Assembly (NCBI GenBank): GCA_030055595.1
Contig: JASFYH010000001.1
Location: 124,001-188,000, forward strand
DNA: 64,000 nt
Source of the DNA: Archaeoglobales archaeon
Lineage (GTDB): Archaea > Halobacteriota > Archaeoglobi > Archaeoglobales > Archaeoglobaceae
Direction of reading: 5' to 3'
Shown: piece by piece, positions 30,361 through 39,518 of the stretch
Position numbering within the stretch: position 1 is the stretch's first letter
How the letters are laid out: the number at the start of each line of letters is the position of its first letter
The notes under the pieces: generated by a model
Databases searched by the model: none
Seen by the model: the letters and a program-made list of their open reading frames with translations, nothing else
What the model was told of the DNA's origin: nothing
Position numbers and translations under genes: made by a program

Positions 30361-30880
30361 TGGGGACAGAATTAGAGAGACAGTAGAAGTGATGAAAAAA
30401 GTAAAGGAGCTTTATCCTGACGTGGAGATCAGGGTTTACCTTTCTAAGGCAGGACAGCAGGTTGTTTTGTTTTACAAGCTCATGGAAGAGCTTAAAGCGA
30501 ACTTCAAGGTGTGGACTGAAGTTAACGCCAATGCCCCATTTCTTGCGGGAATGCTTCAGAGCGGAAAATTTGAATTTTTGCTTATCGCTCCCGCAACTTC
30601 CAACACGGTAGCCAAGATCTCTCTTGGTATTGGCGACACTTTGCTAACAAATTCCGCAATAATGGCTCTGAAAGCATTCGTTCCAGTTTACATCATGCCC
30701 TCAGATTACAAAGAAGGAATAGTTGAAACTGAATTGCCCGATGGGAGAAAAATGAAGCTAAGAATTCGAAAAGAAGACGTTGAGCACGTTGAAAGACTTA
30801 GAAAAATGGATGGAGTTTTCGTTTTGGAGAAGCCAGAAGAGATCTTTGCGGTTTTTGAAAAGCACTTTAAAAAGAATTAA
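30332..30880 (+). CDS. afpA: Archaeoflavoprotein AfpA
   Basis: WGITGSGDRIRETVEVMKKV...LIAPATSNTVAKISLGIGDTLLTNSAIMALKAFVPVYIMPSDYKEG. Confidence 0.8.
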   Translation: MKVAWGITGSGDRIRETVEVMKKVKELYPDVEIRVYLSKAGQQVVLFYKLMEELKANFKVWTEVNANAPFLAGMLQSGKFEFLLIAPATSNTVAKISLGIGDTLLTNSAIMALKAFVPVYIMPSDYKEGIVETELPDGRKMKLRIRKEDVEHVERLRKMDGVFVLEKPEEIFAVFEKHFKKN

Positions 30881-30887
30881 GTCTTAA

Positions 30888-31712
30888 TTAACCACCAAGA
30901 ACCTTCTCAATCCTATTGACGATCTCTTCAAACGCATTCGCAGTCTTGGAGCTAAAGTCAACAACGAAAGGCATTCCGCTATCCGCTTCCTTCGCTATTT
31001 TCGGATCCATCGGTATTTCGCCAAGCAATGGAATTCCGAAGCTTTTAGCAATTCTTTTACCCGCTCCACCATTAAAAACTTCAATCCGTTCTCCGCATTT
31101 CGGACAGCTCAAATAGCTCATGTTCTCAACTATTCCAATAATCCGCGTCTTTAGAAGCTCTGCAAACTTCACGGATTTCTTAACCACTTGTTCTGAAACT
31201 TCTGATGGAATTGTCACTATTATGACTCCATCCATGTCAGGCAAAAGCTGTGCAATGCTCAATGGCTCATCTCCAGTGCCCGGTGGTAGATCGATCAGCA
31301 GATAATCAAGCTCTCCCCAGTCAACTTCGCCAAGTAGCTGTCTGATTGCGGAGATCTTAAGCGGACCTCTCCATACCACTGGCGCCTCATCTGCGGGTAG
31401 CAAAAAGTCCATCGAAACGACCTTGATGTTCATCGGTCCAAGAACTGGAATGATCTCATCACCTTTTTCAGAAACCTGAAGTCTTCTTCCTTTAAGCCCG
31501 AGCATCTTCGGCACACTTGGTCCATGAACATCCGCATCAAGTATTCCGACTGAGTAGCCTTTCATTGCAAAAGCCATTGCAAGGTTCACAGTTACCGTGC
31601 TTTTTCCAACACCGCCCTTGCCACTTATCACCGCAATTTTATGCTTAATTTTGCCCATCCGCTCCTTTATCCTTTTATCCTGTTCTTCCATGAGCTTTCT
31701 TCTGTCTTCCAT
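30888..31712 (-). CDS. Mrp/Nbp35-type Fe-S cluster carrier P-loop ATPase
   Basis: ISGKGGVGKSTV; DVHGPSVPKMLG; ENMSYLSCPKCGE. Confidence 0.92.
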   Translation of the reverse strand: MEDRRKLMEEQDKRIKERMGKIKHKIAVISGKGGVGKSTVTVNLAMAFAMKGYSVGILDADVHGPSVPKMLGLKGRRLQVSEKGDEIIPVLGPMNIKVVSMDFLLPADEAPVVWRGPLKISAIRQLLGEVDWGELDYLLIDLPPGTGDEPLSIAQLLPDMDGVIIVTIPSEVSEQVVKKSVKFAELLKTRIIGIVENMSYLSCPKCGERIEVFNGGAGKRIAKSFGIPLLGEIPMDPKIAKEADSGMPFVVDFSSKTANAFEEIVNRIEKVLGG

Positions 31713-31807
31713 GTTATCCTTCCTTCTCTCTCAGTTCTTTAATACTTCTCTCCACCCATAACAATTATCCACGAAAGCTTGGAGAATCCAGAAGAAAAAA
31801 TTTAAAA

Positions 31808-33082
31808 TTAAACTCTTTCGAGGATCATTGCCATTCCCATTCCACCGCCAACGCAAAGCGTTGCCAGTCCATAGTCAATCGCTCTGCGTTGCATTTCGTT
31901 GATCAGAGTTGTAACGATTCTCGCTCCAGTCGCTCCAATCGGATGCCCTAAGGAGATTCCGCTTCCATTCACATTCGTTATACTCCAGTCGAGCTCGAGC
32001 TCCTTTATGCAAGCCAAAGCCTGTGCTGCAAAGGCTTCATTAAGCTCTATAAGCCCGATATCACTCAGCTTCATGTTCGCCTTTGCAAGGACTTTTCTCA
32101 CCGCTACAATTGGTCCAAGACCCATATATGCGGGATCAATCGCAGCTGAGGCATAGGCAACGATTCTTGCCTTTGGTTCAAGTCCAAGAGCTTTTGCGGA
32201 CTTCTCCTCAGCTATAAGCAAAGCTGAAGCTCCATCATTCACACCACTTGCATTTCCCGCAGTTACAGTGCCATTTTTCTTGAAAACTGGCGGAAGAGTT
32301 GCGAGTTTCTCAACGCTCGTGTCCCTCCTCGGATGTTCATCGATCTCGTGCCTGATTACTTCTTTCTTTTGCCTAATCTCGACTGGCACAATTTCATCCT
32401 TAAACTTACCTTCGTCTATTGCCTTCACCGCCCTCATGTGGCTGTCATAGGCTATGCGATCTTGCTCTTCTCTGCTTATTCCATAACGCTCCGCAATGTT
32501 CTCAGCGGTGAAGCCCATATGATAGCCATAGAACTTCTCCCAGAGACCGTCGAAGACCATCAGATCGAGGATTTCATCAACCGCTGTTGTGCTCATCCTG
32601 TAGCCCCAGCGAGCCTTTCGCAAAGCGTAAGGAGCGTTGCTCATGCTTTCCATTCCGCCAGCGATTACAAATTTCGCATTTCCAGAGTCAACGCTCTGCG
32701 AAGCCAAAGCGATCGCTTTAAGACCGCTCGCGCAGACCTTGTTTACAGTAAAAGCGGGCACTTCCTTTGGAACTCCCGCATAGATCATTGCCTGCCTTGC
32801 GGGATTTTGTCCTTGTGAAGCTTGCAAAACGTTTCCCATAATTACCTCGTCGATAGCCACTTCGATTCCCTCATAATCAAATGCCTTTTCAAGCTCTATT
32901 CTGCCCTTTGGAAGCTTATTCGGATAGAACTCAACCGATTCTTTTGTTGGAACTGTTTTAATTCCGAGCTTTTTCAGCAAACCCTTAATCGCAATTGCTC
33001 CCAGTTCGTAGGCTTGGAAGTCCTTTAGAATTCCACCAAATCTGCCTACAGGAGTTCTTACACCCCCAATAATAACTGCCAT
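31808..33082 (-). CDS. Acetyl-CoA acetyltransferase (thiolase)
   Basis: VNKVCASGLKAIALASQSV, GNASGVNDGASALLIAEE, NGSGISLGHPIGATGARI, CVGGGMGMAM. Confidence 0.92.
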   Translation of the reverse strand: MAVIIGGVRTPVGRFGGILKDFQAYELGAIAIKGLLKKLGIKTVPTKESVEFYPNKLPKGRIELEKAFDYEGIEVAIDEVIMGNVLQASQGQNPARQAMIYAGVPKEVPAFTVNKVCASGLKAIALASQSVDSGNAKFVIAGGMESMSNAPYALRKARWGYRMSTTAVDEILDLMVFDGLWEKFYGYHMGFTAENIAERYGISREEQDRIAYDSHMRAVKAIDEGKFKDEIVPVEIRQKKEVIRHEIDEHPRRDTSVEKLATLPPVFKKNGTVTAGNASGVNDGASALLIAEEKSAKALGLEPKARIVAYASAAIDPAYMGLGPIVAVRKVLAKANMKLSDIGLIELNEAFAAQALACIKELELDWSITNVNGSGISLGHPIGATGARIVTTLINEMQRRAIDYGLATLCVGGGMGMAMILERV

Positions 33083-33191
33083 ACTCAGTATTTATTTTGG
33101 AAGTTAAAAACTTTGTCATTCTTACCATTTTTCATGCTTAATCCTTTTTCTGACTTCGATAAGTTTAAAAGTAAGCTAAGAAAGCGAAGAT

Positions 33192-34019
33192 GTGCAGAGA
33201 AACATTGCAATCTACGGTAAAGGTGGAATAGGCAAGTCAACGGTTGCAAGTCATCTTGCGGTCTACTGGGGTCTCAAAGGGTATAGGGTAGCCCTTATTG
33301 GTTGTGATCCGAAAAGAGACACCACTTTGCTTTTAACTGGGAACAGAAGGGTGAAAACAGTTCTGCAGGCTTTAAAAAATAATGAAGCGGTTGAGCAATG
33401 TTTCGAAAAAGGCTACGCAGATGTCCTGTGCTCAGAGATTGGCGGTCCGGAGCCGGGTGTGGGTTGTGCGGGTAGAGGACTTCTTCTTGCTTTTGAGCTC
33501 ATCGACAGGCTTGGAGTGATAAGAGATGCTGAAATCGTGATCTACGATGTGCCCGGAGATGTTGTGTGCGGGGGCTTTGTTGTGCCAATGAAGCGTGGAA
33601 GCGAAGTCTATGTCGTGACTTCTGGCGAATATCTCTCGCTTTACGCAGCGAACAACATCTGCAATGGCACAAAAAATGCGGGAGCCAAATTTGGGGGTAT
33701 AATTCTGAATTCAAAGTTCGATCTGGATTTTGAAAGCAGAATAGTCGAAGAATTCGCCAAAGCTGTCGGAACTAAGATAATAGGCGTTATTCCATACTTG
33801 AGAAAGCTCAAAGAGTGCGAAATTGCAGGGAAAACCATTTTCCAGCTCCAAGAGAACTCTAAAGAAGCGGAAATCTTCCAAAATGTTGCCGAAAGAATTC
33901 TAAAGAATGAACCCTCTACAAAAATTTCAGGACTTGAAGATGAGGATTTGATTGCAATTTTTGAGAAATTTTACCCCTCTTCGAGCTTTTCACAAACACA
34001 GAACTCGCAGAAAGAATAG
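33192..34019 (+). CDS. cfbC: Ni-sirohydrochlorin a,c-diamide reductive cyclase, NifH-like component
   Basis: IYGKGGIGKSTVASHLAVYW; GGPEPGVGCAGRG; YDVPGDVVCGGFVVPMKRG; cfbB/D/E nearby. Confidence 0.9.
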   Translation: MQRNIAIYGKGGIGKSTVASHLAVYWGLKGYRVALIGCDPKRDTTLLLTGNRRVKTVLQALKNNEAVEQCFEKGYADVLCSEIGGPEPGVGCAGRGLLLAFELIDRLGVIRDAEIVIYDVPGDVVCGGFVVPMKRGSEVYVVTSGEYLSLYAANNICNGTKNAGAKFGGIILNSKFDLDFESRIVEEFAKAVGTKIIGVIPYLRKLKECEIAGKTIFQLQENSKEAEIFQNVAERILKNEPSTKISGLEDEDLIAIFEKFYPSSSFSQTQNSQKE

Positions 34020-34447
34020 GGATTTTCTTGTTTTTCCTTTGCGGGGCAGTAATATTTATTTCCAATCTGCTTAATCCTTAATCCTCCCGGAAAAATTAAT
34101 TTCGGAGAATGAACTGGTTTTTGGGCAATAAAGATTAGATAAGGCACAACAACTCTCGAGACCTTTACAAAGGCTTTTTCGTATTCATTTTCTGGATCCT
34201 TTTTAAGCCTCTCCATCAAACCCTTTAATTTCTCCTCTTCCAATTCTCCCTCAACATTGTTTGTTCTTATAAGCTCGTAGAGATGTTCTGCAAAATAGCC
34301 AAAGATCTCGTCTACCCAGAGCCTTCTGTAGTTCTCTGGAACAAATTTGAACTCTTCAAGCAGATAATTTTTTCCGAGTGCAAGATCGAGATAAGAAATG
34401 CTTAAAGCTTCTCTTTTCAGAGCATTCAGCAGTTCTCTCTTTTGCAC
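33971..34447 (-). CDS. DUF2115/UPF0305-like protein
   Basis: 158 aa; same strand as and 30 nt after mcrA; C-terminal YYCPAKEKQENPYSFCEFCVCEKLEEG. Confidence 0.65.
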   Translation of the reverse strand: MQKRELLNALKREALSISYLDLALGKNYLLEEFKFVPENYRRLWVDEIFGYFAEHLYELIRTNNVEGELEEEKLKGLMERLKKDPENEYEKAFVKVSRVVVPYLIFIAQKPVHSPKLIFPGGLRIKQIGNKYYCPAKEKQENPYSFCEFCVCEKLEEG

Positions 34448-34477
34448 AGAATTGAGTTTTAAAAAAGTATAAAAAAT

Positions 34478-36145
34478 TTAGTGCGGTGGGATTACCGCAT
34501 CTCTCTCGCCGTCTGGCATGAATTCTCTCAGAGCACCCTTTGCGATCATCTTTCTTGGCTCTGTCCAGTCGAACTTCAGCGTTGGATCTGCAAATGCTAC
34601 CTTGACTATTGGGTTCACGCACCAGGCATGCTTGCATGCTGCATGAGCTGCTGCAACTATTCCCGCATATTCTCCGCTGTGTCCGACGTTCATCGCATAG
34701 TTCGGGTAGTTTGCACCTCTTAGCTCCATTGGCAAGCCTTCATCGCTTCTGTAGGCGAAGCTGTTAGTAGCTCCAAGCTGATCCTGCTGGTCATAGCCGT
34801 AGAATCCAAGTCTGCCCATGTGCTCCTTGTGCAAGATCATTGACAGATACCAGCCGTTAACTCCCGCTTGAGCGTCTCCAGTGGCGATTGAAGCACCAAC
34901 GCCCGAAGCTGCTGCAAGCACCGAAGCTCTCTGCGAACCGCCGAAGTGAGTCTCCATGAGTGCGGGGAATCTCTCGTATTGCTCAAGTCCGTAAAGCGTT
35001 GCTTCAGTTGCAACGTCCAAGATCGTGTCCATCGTCCTTGGAGCCTTTGCAAATCCTCCATACTTCTTCTTTACATAGTCAGCGATGTAGTAGCAGAAGT
35101 CGTCGAGAATGTCGTCTGTGTAAACTGCAGTGGCGTATTGAGTGAACCCTACGCCTCCAGACATGTATATTCCGAACCAGAGCTGGTCAAAGATCACAGA
35201 GCCAGCAGCAAGGGTCTCCAATGAGACTCTAACTGGATCGTCGGGATACTTTCTGCTTGTCTGCACTATGTCTGCCAAGTAGCCAAATGGCAGTCCGCCG
35301 GGCTCATTTGGACCTCTTGCCCTTCTCCAGGGTGTAAGGGTAGCCATCTGGATAACTTCCGCATGCTTCGCAGCATATGCGAATTCGGCGATCGCAGCTT
35401 CGCCAGCCATCAGCTTGTATGAGGAGATCATTGCCATGCTGATCTGCATTGCAGACCATCTTGAGATCGTTCCTCCATCTGCAGCTCTGCCAACGATGAT
35501 TGGCACCCTTGTTACCTGATAGAGAGCCTTTCCAATAGCCTTCTTCAAAGCCTCAGCCTGTTCCTTCGGGAACTGCTTGTTTATGTCGATCAGGAACTTC
35601 TTGTCGATCTGATCCGCAAGTTCGTCATTGCCAGTGAATACCTTCACGTATGAGTCAGAAACGAGTGCGGGATGAATTTCGACCATGTGCTCCTGCACAA
35701 CCGCACCGCCTGGCAGTGCATGGTTCACGACTTCGAGATACTGGTTGATCGTCTCGGGAGTTACTTCTTTACCAAGTCTCTTCTCAAGCAAGGCGTGTGG
35801 TGCATCGAGACCAACGATCACAGTCCTTCTTATGTCATCCCACATCTGCTGCATTGCAGCGTTGTTTATATAGTGCAGATCATCGCCTTCACAGTAGACA
35901 TCAGTAGAGGAGATCTTGTATGGCATCAAAACTCTTTGTCCGACAGGAATACCGCCAAGGTGCATCTCGGGGTTGTATCCGGGAACTCCCCTCTCTTTTG
36001 AGATCTTCTGAGCCCATTCCACAAACTCTCTCTTTCTTGCGGATTGCTTCCAGCCATCGTAGATGTAGAATTTTGTCTGCTTATCAGTTGGCTCTTCCTT
36101 GAATTTCTTCTTCAGAGCATCAATAAACAACTTCTTTTCAGCCAT
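34478..36145 (-). CDS. mcrA: Methyl-coenzyme M reductase subunit alpha
   Basis: [87 protein letters not shown]. Confidence 0.98.
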   Translation of the reverse strand: MAEKKLFIDALKKKFKEEPTDKQTKFYIYDGWKQSARKREFVEWAQKISKERGVPGYNPEMHLGGIPVGQRVLMPYKISSTDVYCEGDDLHYINNAAMQQMWDDIRRTVIVGLDAPHALLEKRLGKEVTPETINQYLEVVNHALPGGAVVQEHMVEIHPALVSDSYVKVFTGNDELADQIDKKFLIDINKQFPKEQAEALKKAIGKALYQVTRVPIIVGRAADGGTISRWSAMQISMAMISSYKLMAGEAAIAEFAYAAKHAEVIQMATLTPWRRARGPNEPGGLPFGYLADIVQTSRKYPDDPVRVSLETLAAGSVIFDQLWFGIYMSGGVGFTQYATAVYTDDILDDFCYYIADYVKKKYGGFAKAPRTMDTILDVATEATLYGLEQYERFPALMETHFGGSQRASVLAAASGVGASIATGDAQAGVNGWYLSMILHKEHMGRLGFYGYDQQDQLGATNSFAYRSDEGLPMELRGANYPNYAMNVGHSGEYAGIVAAAHAACKHAWCVNPIVKVAFADPTLKFDWTEPRKMIAKGALREFMPDGERDAVIPPH

Positions 36146-36155
36146 TCAAACCACC

Positions 36156-36950
36156 TCACAATTTTTCAGCTTTTTCAAGCCTGAATCCCGCAAGAGTTCT
36201 CAGCAAGTGAATCCTCTTTACCCAGTTGAGCAGTTCTGGATCATTTCTTGTCGAGACACCGTCGACCCTGTAGATCGTGGTCATCTTCTTCAACTCTTCT
36301 TCTGGCAATGGCTTTCCTACCCTGACTGGAGTCTCCAATGGGACACCAACTTGATCCTTCACATAGACAACTTCACCAGTATTCTTGTCAAATGTATACC
36401 TTCTCAGAGCATCGAACATCATTCCATTCTCGTCAAGTCTAAGAGAGTGCCCATGCACTGTAGCGCCTCTAACACCAACCCTTGCTGGATCGAATACTTC
36501 AGTTTCAAGCAACTCCTTTGCAACAAGCTCGAGATCGCGTTCTCTCATTTCAAGTGGAGCTCTGCCCGAGAGTGTTCCGGGATCAACGCCTCTGTATCTC
36601 CAGAATGCCATCCAGCTCCTAACGTATGGGGCAAGCGGTGCGAAGTAGACGGAGTCCGTGAACTGAATGTATCTGATTCTGTCTCCCGCCTTTGCTCCGG
36701 GAGTTGGCTCTACAAGCTCCCTAATTGGGCATGCGGGTTCACCAAGCTCTTCAAGTGGTGGATGCACAGACTTATAAGCTTCTCCTGGAACTCTATGCCC
36801 AAGGAGTCTCACGACGTCTTCGTCGGAGATCGATCTCAGCTTCTTCAACTGATATCCGGGATCCAAGTATTTCCTCCTATTTTCAGCAACGATCGTCTGC
36901 CCCGGATATGCGGGCTTATACTTTCCAGCCTTAACTTTAATCTCGCTCAT
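36156..36950 (-). CDS. mcrG: Methyl-coenzyme M reductase subunit gamma
   Basis: [58 protein letters not shown]. Confidence 0.97.
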   Translation of the reverse strand: MSEIKVKAGKYKPAYPGQTIVAENRRKYLDPGYQLKKLRSISDEDVVRLLGHRVPGEAYKSVHPPLEELGEPACPIRELVEPTPGAKAGDRIRYIQFTDSVYFAPLAPYVRSWMAFWRYRGVDPGTLSGRAPLEMRERDLELVAKELLETEVFDPARVGVRGATVHGHSLRLDENGMMFDALRRYTFDKNTGEVVYVKDQVGVPLETPVRVGKPLPEEELKKMTTIYRVDGVSTRNDPELLNWVKRIHLLRTLAGFRLEKAEKL

Positions 36951-36954
36951 ACAT

Positions 36955-37575
36955 TCACCTCCAATCCATATGCGACTTAACCTTCATACATATCTCATCG
37001 ATTTTTTTCGGCGGGCAATTCTGCCCTCTAACTACGTCGGTAACTATCTCAACAACTTCTCCCAGAGTTTCGGGTTTTTCAGGGCTCATTACACGTGTTC
37101 TAACACCCGCTTTTGCGAAATCTTCAAAGGTTACAGGACACTGGCAAACAACGACCGCCTTTATTGGGGCATATCTAAGGATTGCTTTAGCTTTTCCGAC
37201 AACGTGATGCTTTACATTTCCTAAATGGATTATGCAAAGCTTGTGCTTCGATATTCTGTCAATTTCTTCAAATTTCAATCCGAAATGGGAACCAAAGCCT
37301 CCCCTTGACGCCGAGGCTCCCGGAGGAGCACTCGAACCTGCGTCGAGCACAAGAACGCTCGGATTTATCCCCTCTCTTCTCAATCCCGCAGTTATTTCAC
37401 ATACAGGCTTTGTTACGTGTCTCGTCGAAGGGGACATCGAGATCACGATCACGTCGGATTTCTTTGCACCGCAGTAACCTTCAGACACAGTCCCACGCTG
37501 GGCTAATCCACCACCCAGCCCAATCCCCATCGCTTCTCTGCAATCTACAAACTGTGTCTGCCTGCCAATTTTCAT
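36955..37575 (-). CDS. mcrC: MCR operon protein C (activation-complex component)
   Basis: [29 protein letters not shown]; between mcrD and mcrG. Confidence 0.92.
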   Translation of the reverse strand: MKIGRQTQFVDCREAMGIGLGGGLAQRGTVSEGYCGAKKSDVIVISMSPSTRHVTKPVCEITAGLRREGINPSVLVLDAGSSAPPGASASRGGFGSHFGLKFEEIDRISKHKLCIIHLGNVKHHVVGKAKAILRYAPIKAVVVCQCPVTFEDFAKAGVRTRVMSPEKPETLGEVVEIVTDVVRGQNCPPKKIDEICMKVKSHMDWR

Positions 37576-37958
37576 TCTTCGTCCCCTTCGTTTTCTCTCA
37601 TCTGCATTATGTATGCAAGCTTGTAGTCGTGAAGCGTCGGATAGTCCTTCGTGAATTTTCCGATTCTTAGGGAGTAACCAAATGGCAGTAAACTATCGCA
37701 GACTTCTTTTAGCTTCTCCGAGACTTTGTCAGCATCTTTTGAACGTAGAATCAGCCTGCTTACTGCAACCGAGAGCTCCAGTTCTTCGCCTTTAACAACG
37801 ATCTTCTCTTTGGCATCGCTTTTAACTCTCGGTCCCTGAATTAATACACCCTCAACTCCTTCGATCTCATAAATTCTGCTGAGAAGTTTCTCAGCTGTTT
37901 TTGCTCCCAGAATTCTATTCGGAAATATTTCTATTTCCTCTCTGGGAGAGTGTTGCAT
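37572..37958 (-). CDS. mcrD: MCR operon protein D
   Basis: EIFPNRILGAKTAEKLLSRIYEIEGVEGVLIQGPRV; after mcrB. Confidence 0.9.
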   Translation of the reverse strand: MQHSPREEIEIFPNRILGAKTAEKLLSRIYEIEGVEGVLIQGPRVKSDAKEKIVVKGEELELSVAVSRLILRSKDADKVSEKLKEVCDSLLPFGYSLRIGKFTKDYPTLHDYKLAYIMQMRENEGDEE

Positions 37959-37963
37959 GATAG

Positions 37964-39295
37964 TTACACCGTCTTCTTAACCTCCGCAGCACCCTTTGCG
38001 ACGTGCACTATTGGCTCTCTTAGCGCTGGGATTGTGCTGAAGACACGTCCAATGATACCAGCGATTCTGTCTGGGCTGTAGTAGACTGTTCCAGCATCTA
38101 ATGCGATTGCAGCTGCGATTGCGGGAGCAACGAATCCCTTGCTGTGCCTCGTAACTATGTGGTTGCCATGGAACACTACTGGGCTTCCACCACCATAGAT
38201 CGAGTGGCTGAAGAACGAGAACTCGACACCCAAACCAAGTGCCCTGCCAAAGTCTACGGACGGCAATCCGGTTTGCCTCTCAAGCAGATCGTTGTAGTAG
38301 ATCGTAACACCAGATATGCTCTGCATTGCTCTCTGAGCACCGCAGTTCACCATTGTCGCTGCAAGGAATCCAGCTGCAGCATAAGCATTCCACAAGGCGA
38401 TATCGTCGGTGGTGTATGTCACGTAGCCAGATGCGCCCTTGCCATTGGGCTTAATGACTTTATCTTCAACAGCCTTCTCTACAAGGCTTGCAACAACAGT
38501 TCCAACTGATCCATTCTTTCCGTTCTCCTTTACAAGCTCATACACGAGGTTGTTTGCATTCAATCCCTGATATGCAAGTCCAAGCAGATGCAATCTCTCA
38601 AAGGAACCAATTGCATCTCCCATTTCGATCATTGCGGTCTGTTCAAAGATCGATGCTAAGCTTGCGGAGTTCATTGCATTCTTTCTTGCGATTGTCGCTA
38701 TATACGAAACTGGCACATTTCTCAACGCATACCCCAAGCCTTCATTCTGCTGGGGCACAGACAGCAAAGACTGCACATTTGCACCCATCAGATCCATTGT
38801 TTGTGGATACCTGCCCCATACCGCTGCCTTTACCATTGGTGCATCGAACATGTCTACCTTGAATATGTCAATGATAGCTTCAGTCACGGCAGCTGCGGTT
38901 GCTGTAATTGGTGCGGTATACTCAACCGCCTTCAAAACTCTGAGTGTTGGAACCTTCACAAGAAGGCTTCTGCCCTCGTCAAGGATCTGAACTTCTGTGT
39001 CGTCATCCTTCTTAATCTGGATCGTGCTTTTGATCTTGTCAGCAATGGCTCCGGCGTTGCCGACAACATCGAGTTTCAAAGACTTCCCGGGAATTATGCA
39101 CTTCTCTCCACCAACCGCTCCAGTCTCGAGAGCCTTCTGAATTCCTTGCAAGTTCACCGCTACGGATCTCTGCACCGTCTTAATGATCCCTTCTATGGCA
39201 GGGTTCAGCAAGGGGCTAATCGCTTCGAGTGGCACTCCCGACTCAAGCAACTTCCCTTTGTCGTCATAAAGGTCTATTTTGTCCTTATATTTCAT
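37964..39295 (-). CDS. mcrB: Methyl-coenzyme M reductase subunit beta
   Basis: DKIDLYDDKGKLLESGVPLEAISPLLNPAI; SFFSHSIYGGGSPVVFHGNHIVTRHSKGF. Confidence 0.98.
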   Translation of the reverse strand: MKYKDKIDLYDDKGKLLESGVPLEAISPLLNPAIEGIIKTVQRSVAVNLQGIQKALETGAVGGEKCIIPGKSLKLDVVGNAGAIADKIKSTIQIKKDDDTEVQILDEGRSLLVKVPTLRVLKAVEYTAPITATAAAVTEAIIDIFKVDMFDAPMVKAAVWGRYPQTMDLMGANVQSLLSVPQQNEGLGYALRNVPVSYIATIARKNAMNSASLASIFEQTAMIEMGDAIGSFERLHLLGLAYQGLNANNLVYELVKENGKNGSVGTVVASLVEKAVEDKVIKPNGKGASGYVTYTTDDIALWNAYAAAGFLAATMVNCGAQRAMQSISGVTIYYNDLLERQTGLPSVDFGRALGLGVEFSFFSHSIYGGGSPVVFHGNHIVTRHSKGFVAPAIAAAIALDAGTVYYSPDRIAGIIGRVFSTIPALREPIVHVAKGAAEVKKTV

Positions 39296-39332
39296 AAATC
39301 CACCCCCTTTTTTTCGATTTCACAACGCTTAC

Positions 39333-39350
39333 TGCATTTCTAAAAATGCA
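39333..39350. repeat. Perfect inverted repeat TGCATTT-CTAA-AAATGCA upstream of mcrB
   Basis: 7-bp arms, 4-nt spacer, about one TATA-to-TSS distance from the candidate TATA box. Confidence 0.7.
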
Positions 39351-39356
39351 CACAAG

Positions 39357-39368
39357 TTTAAATATTTT
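39357..39368 (-). promoter_or_regulatory. Candidate TATA box of the mcr operon
   Basis: AAAATATTTAAA on the minus strand, ~62 nt upstream of mcrB. Confidence 0.5.
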
Positions 39369-39518
39369 CTCATTTTTTCCAGCCTTTATAAAGACTTTCA
39401 TTTAAAATCGAGATTATTATAATTTTTATTCTGGTTTTAAATATTAATAAACTATTAACACCTTCAAGAACCTCTCTTTTTTCAAAAATCTTTTTAAGCT
39501 ACACCCAAATTAAAGCCG

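Noticed and set aside
33192-34019. cfbC as a true nitrogenase reductase nifH
   Set aside because: It is next to the cfb/mcr genes with a NifD-like cfbD and no nifDK; F430 synthesis is the more economical assignment.
34478-39295. Alkyl-CoM reductase (ethane/butane-type) interpretation of MCR
   Set aside because: Operon has mcrD and mcrC in canonical B-D-C-G-A order, McrA active-site motifs look methane-type, and a complete mtr operon is present. A phylogeny would be needed to be certain.
38144-39343. Plus-strand ORFs antisense to mcrB (121, 124, 180 aa) and similar antisense ORFs under mcrA, valS, fwdA and mtr
   Set aside because: These are shadow ORFs of conserved coding genes; their translations show no recognisable family or composition.
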